Below the pieces are notes generated by a model. It was given only the letters and a program-made list of their open reading frames with translations, was not told the origin of the DNA and did no database searches. 64,000 nt of DNA from Larus michahellis (lineage: Eukaryota; Chordata; Aves; Charadriiformes; Laridae), in NCBI RefSeq assembly GCF_964199755.1, contig NC_133911.1, positions 3,189,001 to 3,253,000 of the forward strand, given 5' to 3'. Below, piece by piece: positions 38,301 to 51,368 of the stretch (position 1 is its first letter; each line of letters begins with the position of its first letter). A program made the translations under genes and the position numbers.

Positions 38301-38550
38301 GGAGCCAGAGGGGATGCTGTGGGCCACAGCAGTGGCCCTGGCCTGGCTGGAGCACAGCTCGGCTTCCTACTTCATCGAGTGGGAGCTGGTGGCTGCCAAG
38401 GCCAGCCTGTGGCTGAGTGAACAGAACTTCCCGGAGGGATACAGCCTGGCCACAGTGAAAGCTGCAGCCCAGCAGCTCTTTGTCCTGCTCCGGCACTGGG
38501 ATGAAAACCTGGAGTTCAACCTGCTGTGCTACAACCCAAGCAGCGTGTAA
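17024..38550 (+). CDS. VWA5B1: von Willebrand factor A domain-containing protein 5B1 (complete, 20 coding exons)
   Basis: Coding exons: 17024-17162, 17456-17617, 17977-18199, 18389-18531, 18797-18928, 19195-19319, 22362-22538, 26038-26148, 26231-26433, 27944-28058, 29595-29780, 30734-30929, 31966-32153, 34328-34550, 34730-35047, 35609-35746, 36694-36768, 37148-37217, 37439-37562 and 37786-38550 (TAA). They sum to 3813 bp, 1270 residues, with every phase matching. The start MPGLINR and blocks such as [37 protein letters not shown] and [13 protein letters not shown] match the human VWA5B1 I recall, of similar length. Order: N-terminal VIT domain, vWA domain, long Ser-rich variable tail, conserved C-terminal helical region. 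No signal peptide is apparent. The role is not well established; relatives pair VIT with a metal-binding vWA. All introns are GT-AG except the first (GC-AG). Confidence 0.96.
17163..17455 (+). other. VWA5B1: VWA5B1 intron 1 with a GC-AG splice pair
   Basis: Exon 1 ends GAAG and is followed by GCAAGT. The 3' end is CTGGCAG at 17449-17455. Joining here gives the expected EGLFVYPL, with codon GGT split 1/2. No GT donor nearby keeps this reading. G|GCAAGT is the standard strong context of the minor GC-AG class still spliced by the U2 spliceosome. Confidence 0.88.
19320..22361 (+). other. VWA5B1 intron 6
   Basis: About 3.0 kb between donor GTGAGA and acceptor TTCTTGCAG. It is AT-richer than the flanks around 19500-19700 and 21200-21300. 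I see no exon, RNA gene or recent mobile element in it. Confidence 0.7.
22362..28058 (+). other. VWA5B1: VWA5B1 exons 7-10: vWA domain with intact MIDAS
   Basis: Residues 309-510. The metal-ion-dependent adhesion site is complete: D353-x-S355-x-S357 in [10 protein letters not shown] (exon 7), T424 in MGGTN and D451 in FLLTDGA (both exon 9). Hydrophobic core strands [26 protein letters not shown] and CYSFGIG are all present. This predicts a folded, divalent-cation-binding domain. Introns here are about 3.5 kb (22539-26037), 82 bp, 1.5 kb and 1.5 kb. Confidence 0.93.
22539..26037 (+). other. VWA5B1 intron 7
   Basis: About 3.5 kb between donor GTACCA and acceptor CCCCCCAG. A T-tract of about 23 bp lies near 25759-25781. 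Long open frames at 23.6-24.3 kb on both strands show no protein-like features and fit GC-rich intron sequence. Confidence 0.65.
29945..30650 (+). mobile_element. 5'-truncated CR1 LINE, 3' end (VWA5B1 intron 11)
   Basis: It holds the C-terminus of the CR1 ORF2 reverse transcriptase ([50 protein letters not shown]), then the typical 3' UTR with GGTTGGATTAGATGATCTCC and a terminal TGATTCTATGA repeat. Same orientation as VWA5B1, ending about 80 bp before the exon 12 acceptor. CR1 inserts are usually 5'-truncated, as here. An in-frame stop after the LINE frame and internal changes show it is inactive. Confidence 0.95.
29963..30070 (+). repeat. 54-bp tandem duplication inside the CR1
   Basis: Two copies of a unit starting CCCTTGTGGCCAAGAAGG begin at 29963 and 30017, exactly 54 bp apart, and differ at a few bases. 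The unit equals 18 codons of the CR1 reverse transcriptase frame, so the frame is kept. Confidence 0.85.
32277..32335. repeat. (GATA)n microsatellite in VWA5B1 intron 13
   Basis: About 14-15 uninterrupted GATA units. The length and purity predict length polymorphism. The repeated Tyr-Leu-Ser-Ile open frames on the minus strand come from the repeat. Confidence 0.95.
33906..33933. repeat. A-rich tract in VWA5B1 intron 13
   Basis: About 28 bases almost all A. No target-site duplication or element body was recognised next to it. Confidence 0.8.
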
Positions 38551-41500
38551 AGAGGAGGAGGAGAGAGGCTCAGGCAGCTTCCCAAGGGCGCAGGAGCAGG
38601 GACACGTCCTCAAGGAAACTCCTCCAAGGAGCTCAATTCCTCTGCTGCAGGGACAGTGCGTGTTTATTAGAGCAAGCCCTGCAAACTGAAACAGCCTGGG
38701 TAAAATCCTGTGCTCAGCAGTTGGTATTTTGCCCCGGGAGGGTACCTACCAGCTGCCTGCAGTAGGATGCTATTTATTTTTAACTGGACCGGCACCTCCA
38801 GCTACAGCAGTTCTCTCTGATCCTGGTTTCCTCTGGTTCCCAGCCCTGTTCCCAGAGCAGGTCTCCCCAGTGCCTGCACAGTTTGCCCAGTCCTTACTTG
38901 TCTGCCTCTTCCCAGCCCTGAATCAATGCCAAGCCCTGACTGCGGTCCTCCGGCCACGGGTCGCCAATCTCCCAAGGCTCCTTCCCGGCTTCTGCCATCT
39001 CAGATGTCTTTTGGCAAAGGTGAACATCTAACGATGTGCTCATCTCATGGACCAAAGGAAATCCGGGCTTGAACTGACTGTCTGAAGAGTAACCCCGCTG
39101 TCACGGCCAGGAGGATGCTGCCTTGCCTCGAGCTCAGCGAGGCACCAACAAGCCAGGCCAGTCAGAGGCTGGGACCAAATCCCACCACATCCACATGGTG
39201 CTGGGGCCCCTCAGCCCCTCTGCCATCCCAGAGGGGGTCTGCGAGACCCCTTGGAGCTGTCAGTGTGCCTTTGGAGCTTCGCAGGCAGAGCAGGGGCACC
39301 CGGGACTGAAGGAAAGTACAGGCTAAGGAAACCAGCCCCTTGCACTTGACACCAAATAGAGATCCCCTGCATCAAAATAATGGAGGAATTTTATTCCCTG
39401 CCAAAACACTGCATCCTTCCTTCTCCGCACGAGCTTCCTGCGTGCTGATCTGTTGGCTCTGAACCACAGGGACCTGCCTTTGAATCCAACGTCTTGGAGG
39501 CTTGCTCTCTTAAGGATGCCTGACCCTCTAAACCCCCCCAAGCTGGTGGGGCCCTCCCGAGAGCCGAGGCCGACCTGCCCTTTCCTCAGCCCTCTTGAAG
39601 GGAAGAGCCCTCCCAAACCCCAGGGTGATGCAGAGCCCCTCGTTCTCCCCATCTCCGCTTCTTGCATTCATGCTGCTTCAAGCCAAGATGCTGCCAGACA
39701 CAAATTGCATCCCCCGACCCGTTGTTGGTACCATGGCTCCGCAGGAGCCCAGCTGAGTTGTTCTGCGTGATGGACAGTGCAGCAAAGTCCTTCACCAGCC
39801 CCACCATCTCCAGCACAGCCCAGCGATTGCCGGGAGCTTCGTTATCCACCCTAATTTGTAGCAGCCCAGGGGCACTGGAGGCACCGTGAGGACTGTGGCT
39901 TGCAGAAACTGATGGAAAGAAGAGGAGGAGAAGCTGGGAGAGGACATTTTTCAGCCAAAAGCTCACTCGTTACTAGAAGTCAGTGATGTTCCCAGGGAGA
40001 AGTACAGGTTCCGGATTTTGTGTTTTGTTTTTTTTTTTTAATTAACGTTTTATCTTTAATTTTCTGTGAGAGGAATGCCCCAGTTCTGTTTGGGCTTAGA
40101 CTGGTTTTGTCTGAGGACAAACCAAAGGAAATGCAGTTGATTCACAGGTATAGCAGCTTTGGCTCCTCCACTGAGGAGGGGTAGGTAAGGAGGGAAGCGT
40201 GAGTGTAAGAGCTGAAAACTGCCTAGCCACAGAGTTGGGAAACTGGGGGAATGTGGGAGCATGAGAAAGGGTGTTTCCTTCTGAGACAAAACATCTTTTC
40301 TTTGAAACCATCCCATGGGGGGAAGCATCCCCTGCATTCTCTAACAAAGTGTCATGAGCACGAATATGCTTTGCACCAAATCTTTCACATTTTTCTGAGC
40401 TGAACTAGTGGAGATGGGGAGTATTTTAGCTCACAAGCAAAACCTGCCTCTTGTTTTCTGCCTTTCTTCAGCTCCCTGCCCACCACAGCCCGCTCTGGTT
40501 CCCCTGTCTTTACCACAGCAGGGTTTATTCCTGGGGCAAGTGCATCTCAGCCCACCTGGGGTTACTAGTGAGCTGGTTTCTCAGCCCTTGGTTCTCCCAA
40601 AAGACCCAGGCTGACTCCCAGGAGCTGCCCAGTGCTCTGTTAACCTGGAGCCATTGGCAAAACGAGTATCCCTCCCACTTTGGGGGGCTCCTTGAATCAA
40701 CGGGTCCCTTGTTCTGCATTGAGGGGTGAGTGTGCACCATCGTCACAGCCCTTCCTACATCCCCTTGGCTTTCAGGGAAGGAAAAGAGGATGAAGTGGGT
40801 GAACCCGGTTTGGAGCCCGACGCTGCTCTCACTGCTGCTCTCTCTTCTCCAGCCCCGACCCGTGTCGTGTGCGCCTTTGCTCAGCTGCCCTGTCCTGCTC
40901 GGCGTTGGAGGATGCTCCAGGATGGTCCGTGCTGGGACACGAAGTGGGTGAGTCTCCTTAAACCTGCTGCCTGAGACCCCAGCAGGTGTGGGGATGCTCG
41001 CCATCGCTGCCCCACGGTGTGCACAAGGAACTGGGTGCCCTCAACCCCAGGCCTCCCACTCCACTCTCTGCTGAGGCATCGAGCTCACTGCCCAGCCCTG
41101 GCAGCGTTGGGCCCCCCTGGGATGGGCTTTCCTGCAGGATCTGGCCGATGGCAGCTCCGCGGATCAAGTGCCTACGGAGGGAATCGCACGCCGTCGCCTC
41201 CGGCGTGGCTGCAATGCCATGGAGCCCACCCAAAACATGTTGCCTTTCTCTCCCTCCCTGACATGTAGCAGCCTTGCTGTGTTTCAGCAGGTTTCTGGTT
41301 TGTTGTTTGTGTGTCTGGGGGAGAGACGGGAGGGAAACTGGCCCGGGAACCACGAGCATCCCTCTGTTCTCGGTGTCACCTCTCCGGGGTCCCCAGTGGG
41401 GATGCTCGGCGGCGCTGCGGGTTTGCCGTCCGGGTGCCTCGGTGCAGTCGTGTTCTCTGTTGCAGAAGTGTTGTTGTCCCAGTAAATCACAGCCTGCTTG

Positions 41501-41850
41501 ACTGCCCGGCGTCAGTCCTTTGTCCTTTGGAGCATTGTCTAGCTGTCCAAAAAAATCCCACCCTACTTTTGTGCATGAGTTCAGAGCTGGATTTCAGAGG
41601 GGAAGGAGCTTCCATCAGGTTCTGGGGACTTGTGTTTTTGCAAACCCCAAGTTGTACAGCGCTTTGTAAGCTGATGGCAGGCAAGAGGAGCAGAGAAATC
41701 CTGCTGCCATCTCTATCTCTACTATCAGGGCTTTCAGCATTTACCCTGTCACCTGGACCAGTGGAAGGATGCTGAAATCCTTCTGCCTTCATCCTACACC
41801 TTCCTTAATCAGTGTTATTATTACAGGCATTAATAAAGGAGCCATCACAT
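38551..41850 (+). other. VWA5B1: Probable VWA5B1 3' UTR and downstream flank
   Basis: No further coding exon is visible after the stop codon. The first canonical AATAAA on the plus strand that I found is at 41832-41837, which would give a 3' UTR of about 3.3 kb; a non-canonical earlier signal is possible. A T-tract followed by AATTAACG lies near 40030. No repeats of note. Confidence 0.4.
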
Positions 41851-43667
41851 TTTCCAACCCAAAGCAGGAGGTAGGAGCTATGCTGTCCATTATTTTCCTC
41901 TTGGCAAGCAAGGACCCACTCCGATGCCCTCCTGCTTTTGGTGACCTATGTATATACACATATATTTTAAAAAAATAGACAGTTGTGCTCTAATTTTCCC
42001 CCCCTGGACCCAAGCAGAAGGGCTGGCTGTTTCCGTCTTGTCCCCCCACCTCTGCCAGCCCCCTGTCTGTGCCTTCCAGGGAAGGGCAGTGGGGCAGGAG
42101 TTGGTGGTTGCTTTCTAATCCTATTTCCCTTCCCAAATTCTCCACCCTGCCCCAGCGCTGCCCGTCTTTGCTGTACCCTTGTCAGTAGATGGAAAACGCT
42201 GCTTTCTCCATCATCTTGCCCCAGACCGAGCTGAGGGATCCACCGTGTGCTAAAAACGTGCCCTGCCTGCTATGCTGCAGCAACTCTTGATTTATTAGCT
42301 GCCCTTCAGTCGGCTAATTGGGCCGCTAATGAGAGCAGGGATGGCTGCTAGGAGAGGCTGGGAACTGCCATCTTCTCCAGGGATGGTGTGGATCTCCCCG
42401 GGAGTAGGAATGGGTCTCTGGCCACAGCATCTCTGGAGGGTCCTGCTCAGCATCATGCTCTGCATCCAAGGGGATTTTCACCTGGTTAAGTTGTCTTAAG
42501 GAAGGGTGCTCCGATGCTGTTGCCAGGGTGACTGCAAGTACCTTATTAAGAGAAATTAGTTGGGATACAGTTGTCAGCCGTAGCTTAATAAATAAGTCCC
42601 TTTACGCTCTGTAAATAAATATTTGCACGCAGCATCTGTGCGGGGAGGGAGAAGTTTCCCAGTCGCGGGTGGCGTTGTGCTGCGATCAGTGCCGAGGGGC
42701 ATTCTGGGGAGAAAACTGGACAAATTGGGGTAGCCCTAATGAAAAACTGCACCCCTGGGGCTGCCGGTGCAGGCCCCAGAGGGGTTACAGTGGATGGTGG
42801 GACCCGCCCAGCTCCGCATGCCCCCTGCCCCGATAGCAGCGGGGAGATTTTGCTGCCAAACATCCCTCTCTGCCAGGGCCACGGCTCCTCCTCTGCAGGG
42901 GCTCGTTAGCCAGCAACCAAAGGAGTCTTTCCTCGCTTTGAAGGGTTATGAAACCTGCGGGAGAGGAGGAGGACGGGAGAGCTTAAAAAAGAGCCGTTCT
43001 GTGTCCCCCCACACACACCCCGCAACCCAGCCATTGCCTGCCGAAAAGGGCTGGCAATGTGCCGGCAGCCATTCAAGCACAGATTGCGCCTCTGCCCCCG
43101 TCCGCCCGCCAACTCGCCGCTGACAGTGGAGAACTTCGCTGGAAAACGAGCTTTTTAACAGCATTTGTCGTACTTTGTGTGTGTGTATGTGTGTGTGTGT
43201 TGCCATTGCTGCCGAGGAGAGCCGGGAGCAGAGGCCACAGCCCCCCAGGTGCATCCACAAAGTGGTCCAGGGCTGCTCCGGATCCTTCTTCCTCCTCATC
43301 TCTCCAAAAAGATGCAGTAGAGCAACATTTATCTGCGATGCTCGGGAGGGGGTCAGCAACCACCCAAACAAGCCCTCACCCCCAAAACCTGGGCTAGGGA
43401 GCGGCGTCTTATATTAACTACAAAATTATTTTGCTTTGGGGATGTTTTTTCCCTTTGATTTTCCCCATCCTGGGGCCCCGGGCACATCGGCGGGGGATGC
43501 GGCCGGTTGGTGCCGTGGGCTTCATCGCTCCCAAAATAGAGCTCAGGGGCAGCTTTTGGGTGTCGGAGGCATCTGAGCGAAGTCATGTGGATGTTATGCA
43601 AGACTTGATGATAGGTTGTAAACAGCTATTAAAGTGATTGACAGGCCCAGGACGAAGTATTGAGGCG

Positions 43668-43684
43668 GGGGGGGGGGGGGGGGG
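43668..43684. repeat. G homopolymer run
   Basis: About 17 consecutive G on the plus strand, followed by AG-rich sequence. A likely site of sequencing error and possible quadruplex formation. Confidence 0.85.
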
Positions 43685-46600
43685 AGAGGAAGAAGAGGAA
43701 AGATGAGTAATAATGATTAAAATAATTAGCAAATCGAGACGTTCCATAAATTAGGGGAAAGCTTTGCGAGGATGGAGGAAGGTGCGGCGAAGAAATCGTG
43801 TTCAAGCGCTCCCCTGAGCAGGGGGCTGGGTGGATGGCGAGGATGCTGGGGCCGATGTTGAGCACATAAAGTTTGGAAACAGGGTTTTTTCTCAGCCTCC
43901 AGGTGCCAGGAGGGCTTTGCTCCCTCAAAAAAAGCTAAAAAAGCGCTTCCAGCTGAAATTTGGGCAGATTTGGGTTCACTGAGTGCTGTCAGATTCCGGC
44001 ACCCCCAAAACCCAGGGGCTGAGCAGCCCGATGAGAGCAGCCTCGAGTTAATTAGGAGAAACAAGCAGATTATGGGGAAGACAGCTTCTATTTATATATA
44101 AATACTTGAGTAATCAGCAGCGAAGGGCAAGGGAAATCCAATAGAAATATGTGGCTGTTTAAGAAGCTTTTTGAGCAAAACGTTACACAATCGGTTGCAT
44201 TTGCCTGGCTCTGTCTCCAAGTCCCAGAAATTATGGAAAAAAAGAGAGTGACCTCGTGTGCAAGGAAAGAGAAGGAATTTCCAGAGGCTTCTACCCATCG
44301 GATAAAGGGAAATGAGGAGTCCCGGGTGTCCCCGAGTGCAGACCCCATGGGGCGGATGCTGCTGCTGGGACCCAGTGCCCACCAGTGCCTCCCTGTGACC
44401 CCAAACTCCCAAGCTTTGCACCCAAAAATCAGCGAGCTCCGCGCCTGACAATCCTGCCGACCGCGCTACAGGGATGAAGTAGAAATACATATATATATGT
44501 TGGATTTTGTATATAAAAATACGCCTCTAGCTTCGCTGTGTTCTCAGGGGCGCTCACGCCGATGCATGGCAGAAGCCGACGGCGGCTGCTGTCAGTGGGT
44601 GCTGACACGGCGCAGAAATAGCTGCCGGCAGCCCCGCGTTTTCGCACGCCGCCTTCGCCGCCTCCCGCTGCTCTGCTTCACCCCGGCCCTGCTCCTCTTT
44701 GCAGGAAAACAGAGGGTTCGGCGGAGTTTCGGTGGCCCCACACATGCACTTGGCTAGGCAGCACCTTAATAAGGTTTATTAGGGGCAACCAGCCTGTCCT
44801 GGGGGCTGGGAGCTCTTTAAGCAGCTGGGATTTGGGCTCTTTTGGGTTGTTTTTCTTTTCCACTTCCTGCTCACACCCAGGGCAGCTGCACTGGTGGTTT
44901 ATAATTTATTTATCCCGAAGGCAATATAAGGCGTGAGGGATGAGGAGGGCTGGGTGTGTGTCTAGGGGTCTGGGGGGCCTGACCCTGCCAGCGAGCCACG
45001 GCTGTCCCTGTCCTCTGCTCTTAAGGTGGCTGCTGTCCCCGTAGTGCCATTCCCCAGCCTACGCGAGGAAGGAGGATGGGAATTTGTTCCCTTGTGCTGC
45101 AAGGAGCTGGCATCACTGCCCCAGGGTCGCTGGTGTTTGTTTCAGCTCCGGGGATGCCTGTGGCTTGGCAGCGTTGATTTTGGGGGTTGCATTTAAATCA
45201 GGAGACTTCTCCACCCCGTGCAATGGCATTTTCTGGCTTTCTGTTTGCCATGCCACCTGCAAAGTCACCTTTGCCAGGGGAGCATGCGCTAGGTTGGGAT
45301 ACACGGGTGAGCACGAGTCCGGCAAACGCTTGTCTCCTCCATGCGCAGCCTCTCGGGAGGTCCCTTTAACTGTCAAAATCATTAAATCTCCTGAACGCAC
45401 AGGTATCATATTGCAGATGTTCAAAAAGCTAAGCTAGAGGTGTGTGAGCTTCCCCTCCTTCCCTGTTCCTTAAATTAGGGGCTTTCTTGGCTTTGTTGTT
45501 GTTGTCGTTAACCCTTTCTGTGCACGAGGGAGGAGAGCAAGGGATGCGGGTAGTGTTTCAAACATACATGGGTTTGCAGGGTGGGAAGGCGTTGGGGCAA
45601 ACGTTGTGTACTGGCTGCAGCCCCAACACACTGGTCTAGGGCGGGGAACACCCCTGGAAAATGTGATCGCGTGGGCTGTGGGGTATAAATCCCTCGGCAG
45701 AGGTGGTCTGGTCGGGGTGGCAAGTCCTCACAACCCTGTCTTGCCATGTGCCTGATGCAAGCTGAAATGAGCTGGTGCCAAAGCACCACGATGGGTAGAG
45801 ACAACGTATTTTGGTACCTAAAGAAAGTGAGCCTCCCTGTGCAAATTGACCAGGGGTTTTGGCTATCCCTGGGTTGCTGATGGGACGCTGGTTTAAAGGC
45901 AGTGCTTTATTTCTCTGTGGGTGAGGGCTGGAAGCCGAAGGCTGATGCTCGCCCACATGCATGCTGCTCTGCAGAAGCTCCCTGGGAGCGGGTGATGCTG
46001 CTCCCAGCCTGCCCGAGCCCTGCAAAGTGCTTCCCCGTTGCACACCCCTTCCTGCTTGGTTAAAAGTCTTTAAAAAAATGGTCTCCCCCTAGGGATACCC
46101 CCAGTCCCAGGGCTGAACGTGGAGGCAAGTGAGTGCTGGATGCTCTAGGGCTGGTGTGGGTGCTGCTCACTGGCTTTGGGGTTTTTAGCAGCCTTTCTCC
46201 TGGGTTTGAGCTGTGGTGGTTGAATTCCTCCTTTTTTTGGGTCTCCCCAGCAAGGGTGGTGAAGGAATGGGGTCGGTCATGCTGCAGGCCATCATGCCAC
46301 CACATTTAGGGACGGCTCCGGCTGTGTGATGTCCCCACTGCAGGACCCACGGGACTCCCCTGAGGGAGACGGGCTCAGGCCGTGGGTCCCATCTTCAGGG
46401 CCATGGTCCCTGCTCACTTTTCCTCTCTCCTTGGGGCTGCACACACCGCTGCAGCTTATGCAAGCACCAGGCGCCTTGTGTAACTGGGCTGCAGACAGCG
46501 GGCACGGCCACGGGGGTGGGCGGCTGTGGGGCCCCGCAGCTCCCGTCCGCTCGGGAGCATCTGTGCGCTGCCTGGGCTCTCCCTTCTGCCCACACCATGC

Positions 46601-49600
46601 CCAGGTGCAGGGTTTTTCTGGCGTTCAGGGCCGTAGGATTAATTCTTCGGCATTTTGGGGCTGTTTGCTTCTGGGTAGAGTTGGGAAAGGCTGTAGCTGG
46701 GCTCCGGACTTTGCAGCCAGGCTGGGAATTAAGCCAGGAAGGCTGATAGACCTGGAATGTGCTGATCAGGGTATGTGCTGAGCGGCGTTGGCCTGCAGGG
46801 GCAGTGGGATGGGGGACACCTCCCCAAAACCCCCAATGAGGCTGGCCTGGGGAGTGTCACTGGGTACCAGCCTCAGCCTCCTGGTGCACCAAGGTGCAAA
46901 GTTATTTTTTTTTATTAAACCCCGCTGTTTCGCTGTGCTATTTGTCCTTTTGAGCCCCCTCCTCGCCCCTACTTCCCCAGCACCCAATCTGGGGCCGAAC
47001 CCATCGCTATGGAAACCAGTTGAGGATGCTGGGGATGCTACCAGGGGTCTCATCCTGTGCGGGGCCACTCACCTTCTGCTTTTCCTTAACGTGTGTCACG
47101 GGGACGGTGCGTTAACCTGGGTGACGAGGCTGGGGATTAACCTGGCTGGAGGTTAAACCCCGTGGGTGGTTAAAGCCAGCGGGCAGCTCGGCTTTGGACC
47201 GTGCTGGATCTCGCACACTGCTCGACTAAGCACACAGCATTTGTGTGCTGTAAGGTTTCTCCCCCTCCTCCATGTATTCATCCAGATCAGGTGAAAATAA
47301 CCCCAGGGCAGCTTTCCAAAGGTGCCTCCTCCAAAATAAGTCCTGTTTCCTTGCTGTTTTCCATCCAGCTGGGGATGTTCTAGGATGCTGTGGCTTGGGA
47401 AGGGCTGGGACCAGATTGCACTGAGCCTTGTCCCAGTTCCGCCAGCACCCATCACCCCTCGCGATGCGGGTGTCCCAGGCACGGGGCTTCACCCTGTCAC
47501 CTCAGACGGCCCTGAGCAGGGTCTCTGCTCTGTATCCACTTCCTCTGGCCATGACACAGGAGAATTAGTTGGTGCTTCAGGTTTAAAACGATGCTAAGCT
47601 GAGAAAATGCTAATTAATTAGAGCTAGTTGGAAAATCCTAAGTGCTTCCTTGCAGTTGCATCAGTGAGGACCTCCTGTGTGTGTGTCCCCTCCCAAAATA
47701 CACATTTTTAAAATCTCCTTTAATGCTTCCCAGGCTTGGCTCTTGCAAGATGCTGGTGCGTCCAGCCCCATCGTTGTGGCACTGTTGGGGATTTGGGGAT
47801 GCCGGGGGGTTAGGAGGGGGTGCCGCAGGCTGAGCCCCACCACATGCCTCTGAGTCACGGTGTATTTGTTTGTATTTGTGCGGGTTTGGAGCAAAAATGG
47901 GAAACAGGGAGCTGGGGGGGGGACGGGGGGGGGCAAACACAGCCTGCGCCGGCCGGGCTGACTCAGAGATGGATCAGCCCCATCTCCGCACCCAGCGCCG
48001 TGACTCACCGCCGGGTATTTTGGGGTGTTATATCACATGGCCTGCTTGGGTTTTTGGTTGGGTTTTTTTTGTGTGTGTGGTTTGGTTATTTTGCTTTATT
48101 TTCTTTTGTTCCCCACCCTGGGAAAGGGCTGATGCTCCAAGCCATCCGTGCAAAGCTCCAGGGACCCTGGGAGATGCTCCCAGCAGCTGTTTTGCTCCCC
48201 TTTTTCCATGCTTGCTCATCAACAGCCACTCCATGGAAAGGGACAAGCGGGTTGGGAGGATGCCTAAAGGCCACTGGAAAGACTGAGGTCGGCAAAGCAA
48301 CGAGCTCGTACGGGTGTCACACATGCAAAACTAATATGTATTAATAAATTGCAATGCCATAGCGTGGAGGGGAGCCCTAATTCCTCTGGTTTCCTTCGTA
48401 TCCCCCACGCCGCATCGCTGGCAGGAGGCTGGGCGATTGCTATTGCAGGCGTATCCCGCCGAAACCCAGGGGAGAAACCGTCGCGGAAAATCTCCGGCAG
48501 GAATTCTCCTGCTGAGGCCAACGAGGCTGGGAACTGGGGCAGCCCCGAGAAAGCAGCAGCGGTCCTCACCTGCCTGCTGAGGGCGTGAAAATGCTCCTGG
48601 GTTGCACAAACATGAGGCTGTATGGGCATCCCCACCCCCTCAAAAAATCAAATCCCCCCCAGCCCCAAACCTTGAATATTTAACTGGGAAAACGTCGGCG
48701 GGGTTGCAGAGCCTGGTGCTTTGCTCAGGCTTGGTTTGTATTTGAGCATCTGCTTCTGCATTTAGCTCCGAGTGAAACTTTCCTCATTTTTTGGTGAGGT
48801 GTCTCCCACTTGTTATTGTAATGCAACAGTTTGACACCTTGAGCAACGTATAAATTAAGATGTCTGATGTTTCGCTTAGTCCTCATTAGCGGGAACAGCT
48901 GTTTATAATATCCTAGAAATTTTAACTCCAGGCTAAAAGAAAATAAGGAGCCTGGGGAGGCAGGGAGCTCCGCTTTCAGGGTCCCTGAGGCAGGCAGCAG
49001 GAGGGATTTGGGGGTTTTTTTTGCAGGATGCTCCCAAGGTGGGAAATGCCGCATCCTGAGAGCAGCTGCTTGACCCCCTCCAAAAACTTCCCGGTGAGCC
49101 TGGCTCCTCCGTGTGCTGGCCCAGGAGGGAAGCCACATGTGGGGCAGCATTTCCCTGTCCTCCAAAGATGTTTAGCTTGGGGCGGGGGGGATGCCCAAAA
49201 ATCCTACTTAGTGCTCAGCGTGGGCCTGGGCAGCTGAGTGACTTGACCGTATTTGAGGTGAGAAAAGTGCTTTCCCTGTCGCCCATGGGGTCCTGGGTTG
49301 GGGATATCCCTAGAGATCCTGATGGAGCTTGGGGATCAGCCATTTTCTGCCCTGTTTTCCCCCAGTTTTGCTGCCTCTGTGTATTATACTCCCCCCCCCC
49401 CCGATTTTATCCTTTTGGGTGCTAATGTTGGTATCTGAATGTCCCATGTGAATAAATGAGGTGGGATCACAGAGCCTCAGTGGCCTCTAGTGGCTGTGGG
49501 ACAAAGAACCCAGGGATGGGGGACCAGCATCCCCCCAAAATCCCCCAAACGAGAAAGAGTTCGGGTCCACACCGCGAGAAGCCCTTCTCCCTGGGCGAAA

Positions 49601-51319
49601 CCCAAAGGCACCGGGAAATTAAGGGAAAAAAAAACAAACCCGAAGGCCGCGTTTGATGGGGGAGCACCCAGCAGGAGGGTGCTGCACCCTACACCCCCCT
49701 TGGCCACCCCCATCATAGGGATGGGCAGATCTCGAGCGTGGGAGCGGACAGACACTGGCTTTTTCTCATCCTTGTGTTAAAAAGCGGAGGGGGGGAGAAA
49801 TGGGAGTTCTTCCTGCAGGGCAAAAATTTTCCTTCATGTTTTTATCCATTTTCCATTTTGCTAAAGGGTATTTTATGTTGGTAATGCCACAATATAAAAC
49901 ATTAACCACATGCGGTTGAAACCAGCAGCGGTCTCAAGAGAATGGATCAAAAAGGGGTTTGATCCCATTAAAATGACCAGTTTCACATCTTCCCCGCTGA
50001 AGGTCACTTAAACTGCCCCCTTCTGAGTAATTCTGATTTTTTAACAAGAAAAGAGGGAAAAACTGACCCCGTTTTCTTCCCCCAAACCGCAGCTTTTAGG
50101 GGTGGGATGGAGCGTCCCTGCCCTGCGCACGCTGCTCTGCAGCCCCCCGTCCCACGCCGTCCCTCCTCGCTCCCCCCATGATAAATAAATCACTTTGCAG
50201 GGGAGCGCTGGCCTAGTTTAACGTGCCCTAGTTTTGGTGGGGAGGGGAAAAAAAAAAAAAGAAAAAGAAGAAAAAGAATATTTATTTTGGGTGGCTGCTA
50301 CATGGGCGTCCTTTCAGGGGAAGCACTTGGTGGGGGGGGGCGGTTTGCCTGCTCCCCCGTGCTCTGCATTGCCCCGGCTGCAACCCACTGCCCTCGATTT
50401 TTTGGGGTGATTTTCCGTGGGTTGGTGCAAATTGCTCTGGTGATGCGGGAAATGGGTGGCGGAGGTGCTGATGCAGCCCCAAAATGGGCATCTGTGGCAC
50501 TGAGCCACCCCCCACCCCCCCGCCCCAGGGCTGGCATCATCTCCGGGGGGCCTTATGAGATGCAAAGGGCTGGTGCTGCAATTGCTGCGGGGATTTAAAG
50601 CTCGCAGAAAATGAGCGGCTTTAAAGATAGATAAAAATCCCCCCCCCCACCCCGAGCCCTGCCCTGGGCTCTTGGGTATATGGGGCTGGGGGTGGTTTTA
50701 TTGGGGCAGCAAATGTTTTACCACCTTCCCCCCAGTGCCCAAATTCCCAAGGTAATGGGATTGAAGCACGTATTTGTGTGCGGGAGAGGGATTTTGCAAG
50801 CTGTCTGGATGCCACCAGGACCTTTGCCCCTCGCTCGTCCCCCTGCCACCCCGCTTCTTCACGAAGTGCCGAGTTCCCTTCGGTAAATAAACCTGCAAAT
50901 GCCTCTTTTAGTTTATCTTTTCCTCCCTTTTTTTTTTTTTTCCCCACCACTGCCAAAACAAGCAGCCCATATGGGCCAGGGCTGGGTGGGTTTGGTTTTG
51001 GGGTTTTTTTTTGCCGTTTCCATGGGGATTTGGCACTGGAGCTGCTGGGTGCTGTCTCCCCAGGGAGGGTGATTTTTCCTCTGGTCCCCGTAACCGGAGC
51101 CCAGCGGTGGCACCAGGCTCCCTGCCCGGCCCCGGCAACTCCTGGCCAAGGTCACCGGGGAGACCGTAGGCAGCCGGCCGCCTGCGTTGGGCCATCTGTT
51201 AAATAATGTATGCAATAAACTCCTGCCCCGTGGCCAGCTTAATCCTTAAATCCTCCTTCAGAATATCATCTCCCGGCGATGCGTGGCCAGGGGATCCCCG
51301 ACTCGACATCTTTTTCCCC

Positions 51320-51368
51320 CTCCATCCATCCATCCGTCCATCCATCCGTCTATCCATCCATCCATCCT
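51320..51368. repeat. (CCAT)n tetranucleotide repeat
   Basis: CCAT units interrupted by CCGT and CTAT variants over about 49 bp. Open frames of Ile-His-Pro-Ser or Trp-Met-Asp-Gly type on the two strands are repeat artefacts. Confidence 0.9.

Larger units (their letters stand above)
29595..38550 (+). other. VWA5B1: VWA5B1 exons 11-20: variable tail and conserved C-terminal region
   Basis: Residues 511-1270. Exon 11 ([15 protein letters not shown] to YISNPRS) is well conserved with human. Exons 12-14 are low-complexity, Ser/Arg-rich and poorly conserved. Exons 15-16 regain conservation ([22 protein letters not shown]-like, [13 protein letters not shown]). Exons 17-19 are small and Ser-rich. 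Exon 20 (255 codons with stop) holds another Ser-rich stretch, then a final conserved region with [26 protein letters not shown] and [20 protein letters not shown] before the TAA at 38548-38550. Confidence 0.9.
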